From Larus michahellis (lineage: Eukaryota; Chordata; Aves; Charadriiformes; Laridae), in NCBI RefSeq assembly GCF_964199755.1, contig NC_133900.1:74756727-74820726 (forward strand): a stretch of 64,000 nucleotides of DNA, written 5' to 3'. This document shows positions 61,514 to 64,000 of this stretch, in pieces (position 1 is the first letter of the stretch; each line of letters opens with the position of its first letter). The notes beneath the pieces are model-generated. The model saw only the letters and a program-made list of their open reading frames with translations, did not search any database and was not told the origin of the DNA. The position numbers and the translations under genes are program-made.

Positions 61514-64000
61514 TGACCTACACGATATGCCATTTTCTTCCTCAGCATGACAAACCAATGTCAGAAGTTCACAAGTGGAATTCATGATCCTGGCCATGAA
61601 GTAGAGCAGGACCAGAGCAGCTCGCTATCAACAACTGCCTCTGGTTAGCTCTGGTACCCTAACAGGGCATGCCGTCCCTTACACACACTCCAGGCAGGTG
61701 ATTTCTACCCCCTTTCTTCTTCAACACAAAGAGCTTGGTTAATGTTCTAAAAGGAGAATTACTGCAGTGGGTAATGATGATTTAAATTTAAAATTGCTGC
61801 AGCTGCTGCAGTCACTCTGTTCAGGTAGGTAGGTACATCTACCACCAGGAAGGGGAGGTGGGCAAAGGTTGGACTTTTGCCTACTGCTGTGGCTGAGCAA
61901 GGGCAGGGAGGTGAGTGGTGTATAACTGTTGGTATAGAGACTAGCAGTAAGATTGGTTGAGTCTTCCCAGAAACACCTTTTGTGCTTTTTTACTGCTTTA
62001 CAAACTAGAAAACCTTCAAAAGTTATTTGGCAAGGAACAGGAGAATGTCTCCAATCTTAAACTGTCATGGTCTAGAGAAAGCCTTTTTCCCAGGGGACTC
62101 TGATCAGACGGATGTCTTCGTGCCCTTTCCATCACCTCCATCCTGCCACATCATACCCTAGAGAAACATGCGTCCCTAGTGCAAGATCCTGCGTGGGTAA
62201 GTGCCGCTTTGCTCGGGACTGGGTCTAGGGTCACAAAATAGTTGCCGTAGTGGCGGGCTGTTACGATGCCAGCTGTCTAACATACCTAAACAACTGTGCG
62301 GGGAATTTGAAAGTCTATTGCCTTGTGCCCATGCTCCTCTGGGACCTTTCTCTTCAGTAGCCTTCAATAGCATCCCATGCATTTTTGAAATATTTTATGT
62401 TAAATTTGTCCTCTGGTCAAATAAATTAAATTAGACTGTAAGAGAGTTAATTTATGCTAATCCTTTCCTTAGTCATTCTGAAGATGCAAATTCTGCAGAA
62501 GAGAGGCAGATACTACTATTTTGTACAATACATGATGCGTGTATCTGTGCTTGCTTACTCACTTAAAATGACTGCTCCACCTACTGTGAAGAGGGGCTTC
62601 ATTGTGGTATATGTTTTATATATATGCCCTTTAGAAACCACGGTTTGAACACGTGACTTTGAAACTGCAGTGAATCAGATTCTGCCTCTGTTATATGAAA
62701 TAATCCTTCAGCTTGGACTTTGTCTAGACACGGCACTGCTGAAAGTACCTTTTAACATAAACAAAGGTAGTAGAAATGGTCTACTTCAAATGCATCGGCA
62801 TGGCCCAGCTTCCCAAAGACATTTTGATGCCTAATTGCGACTGACATGGCCTATGAGATAATCATTACACCAGTCAGTTCACAGAAATGATACTCAGCAA
62901 TTTTTCTAAAGCTCTTAGGAAAAAAAATGGGTCTAGGGAAGGCATTTAGCAAAACAAGAAACGGAACTGGTCAGAGGTAGGTGTATTTGCTCCCATGGAA
63001 AGTATGGCATTTGAGGCAATTAGAGTCACAGTGGTTTTGCTATTTCTTATTCTTAAGCCTTTTGAAGTATATTTGAACACGACTGAAATTTTAAAAACTC
63101 GGTGTGTTGTGCATGATGTTAGAAAATGTAGTCTGAAATTTAAATGGAGAATAATCTGTGTTTGAGGTGAAAACTAAATAGAAACCGATGAAAACTTCAA
63201 CAGATGTGTAATAAGGTCCTGAGGAAAAAGGAGAATGATTTGTGATGTGCATTTTGAGCCGAGTGGATGGGATATGGTAAAGATGACAGTGGCATGGCTG
63301 GGTAGTTTATTCCCTAGTGGGAGCAGAATAGTAAAGACCATAAAATCTGAGACTAGTGTGACTCTGGGCCTCCCACAGAGAACCAAAGTCCTGCTTCTGA
63401 GGAATGAGCAGAAATAAAATCCTGTGAAGCACTATGGCAACCATCACCAGGGATACCATCACAGATCTGAAACATGTTTATCCAGAAGAATTATAAGTCA
63501 CGGAGTGGGATGATAAACTTGGAAATGGTATTTTAAAAGTAAAAACACTGTCACCTGATAATTGCAGTGGTATAGAAATGTGACACTTGGACTTCTTAAT
63601 AAAACAAAACTGTTTTTAAGAGATACTGCAGTGAGTATCTCCTAGAAATAGCTAGAGAGAGTTGTATTTGCAAAATATCCATACACAAGAGAACTGGGAA
63701 ATTGTGCACAAAGGGAAACCACACCAGCAAAGTCACTGCAGTAGAACTAGGTAGATCTTTAAAAAACAAAAAAAAAAGATAAATCAATGAAATGAATAAT
63801 CACAAAAATATTTTATGGTCATATCTAAGACCAATATGTACTGACATTTGCAGCTAATCATGTTTGTAGGTGAAGTAAATTCCATCGGGTGTAGTGCGGT
63901 CTTCATGGATAGGGTTCCCCTGAGCAATACTTGCATTTGGCAAAGGTGAAAACCCCAACCAATTCTTGGCTCTATTTTCTTTTAAAGAGAGAAGCTGGAA
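61514..64000. other. Unique non-coding DNA, nothing recognised
   Basis: AT-rich sequence with frequent stops in all frames (longest open frame under 80 codons). A small GGTA repeat lies near 61825. No repeat family, RNA gene or exon was recognised up to the window end. Confidence 0.7.

Overview
This window looks like bird nuclear DNA with no recognisable gene. The clearest taxonomic signal is the CR1 family of LINE retrotransposons: five recognisable copies. Four are short 5'-truncated tails, and three of those four keep the avian-type 3' end (tandem ATTCTATGA units in sense, or TCATAGAAT when reversed). The rest is AT-rich, mostly CpG-poor and full of stops, as expected of amniote intergenic or intronic sequence. 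No tRNA, rRNA, snRNA, CRISPR, prokaryotic operon, intact transposase, or retroviral gag/pol/env reading frame was recognised. CR1 copies alone do not fix the species; their form suits a bird.

Layout. 1-3.2 kb: unique DNA. 3.2-3.6 kb: reverse CR1 tail with an uninterrupted ORF2 end. 6.54-6.65 kb: probable ancient MIR (CORE-SINE) fragment, reverse. 11.2-12.2 kb: a longer, old, broken reverse CR1. 13.2-13.4 kb: possible L2/CR1-like remnant. 15.3-15.4 kb: AT-rich cruciform-like sequence. 16.1-16.3 kb: forward CR1 tail. 20.4-20.8 kb: the most CpG-dense block, with a good CTCF-type motif. 23.9-24.0 kb: probable second MIR fragment. 29.0-29.2 kb: old reverse LINE remnant with a readable reverse-transcriptase motif. 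38.4 and 45.2 kb: two unrelated two-copy tandem duplications. 52.7 kb: perfect small inverted repeat carrying paired MYB-type sites. 56.7 and 61.3 kb: two CR1 tails of the same subfamily in opposite orientation, the second invaded by a CA/A microsatellite and preceded by an exact 27-bp duplication.

There are no genes to link into a pathway. Open reading frames reach 150-190 codons in several places (9.3, 20.3, 37.9, 45.0, 50.3, 54.5 kb). None shows a domain I recognise, and their number and length are close to what is expected by chance in 64 kb read in six frames. The likely biological content is regulatory: several unique blocks rich in homeodomain, octamer, TCF or AP-1-type words are flagged as candidate conserved non-coding elements, at low confidence because conservation cannot be seen in one sequence. 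I found no convincing new biological system. The best leads are the CpG/CTCF block, the retained ancient SINE fragments, and the 45 kb block with a tandem duplication and overlapping open frames.
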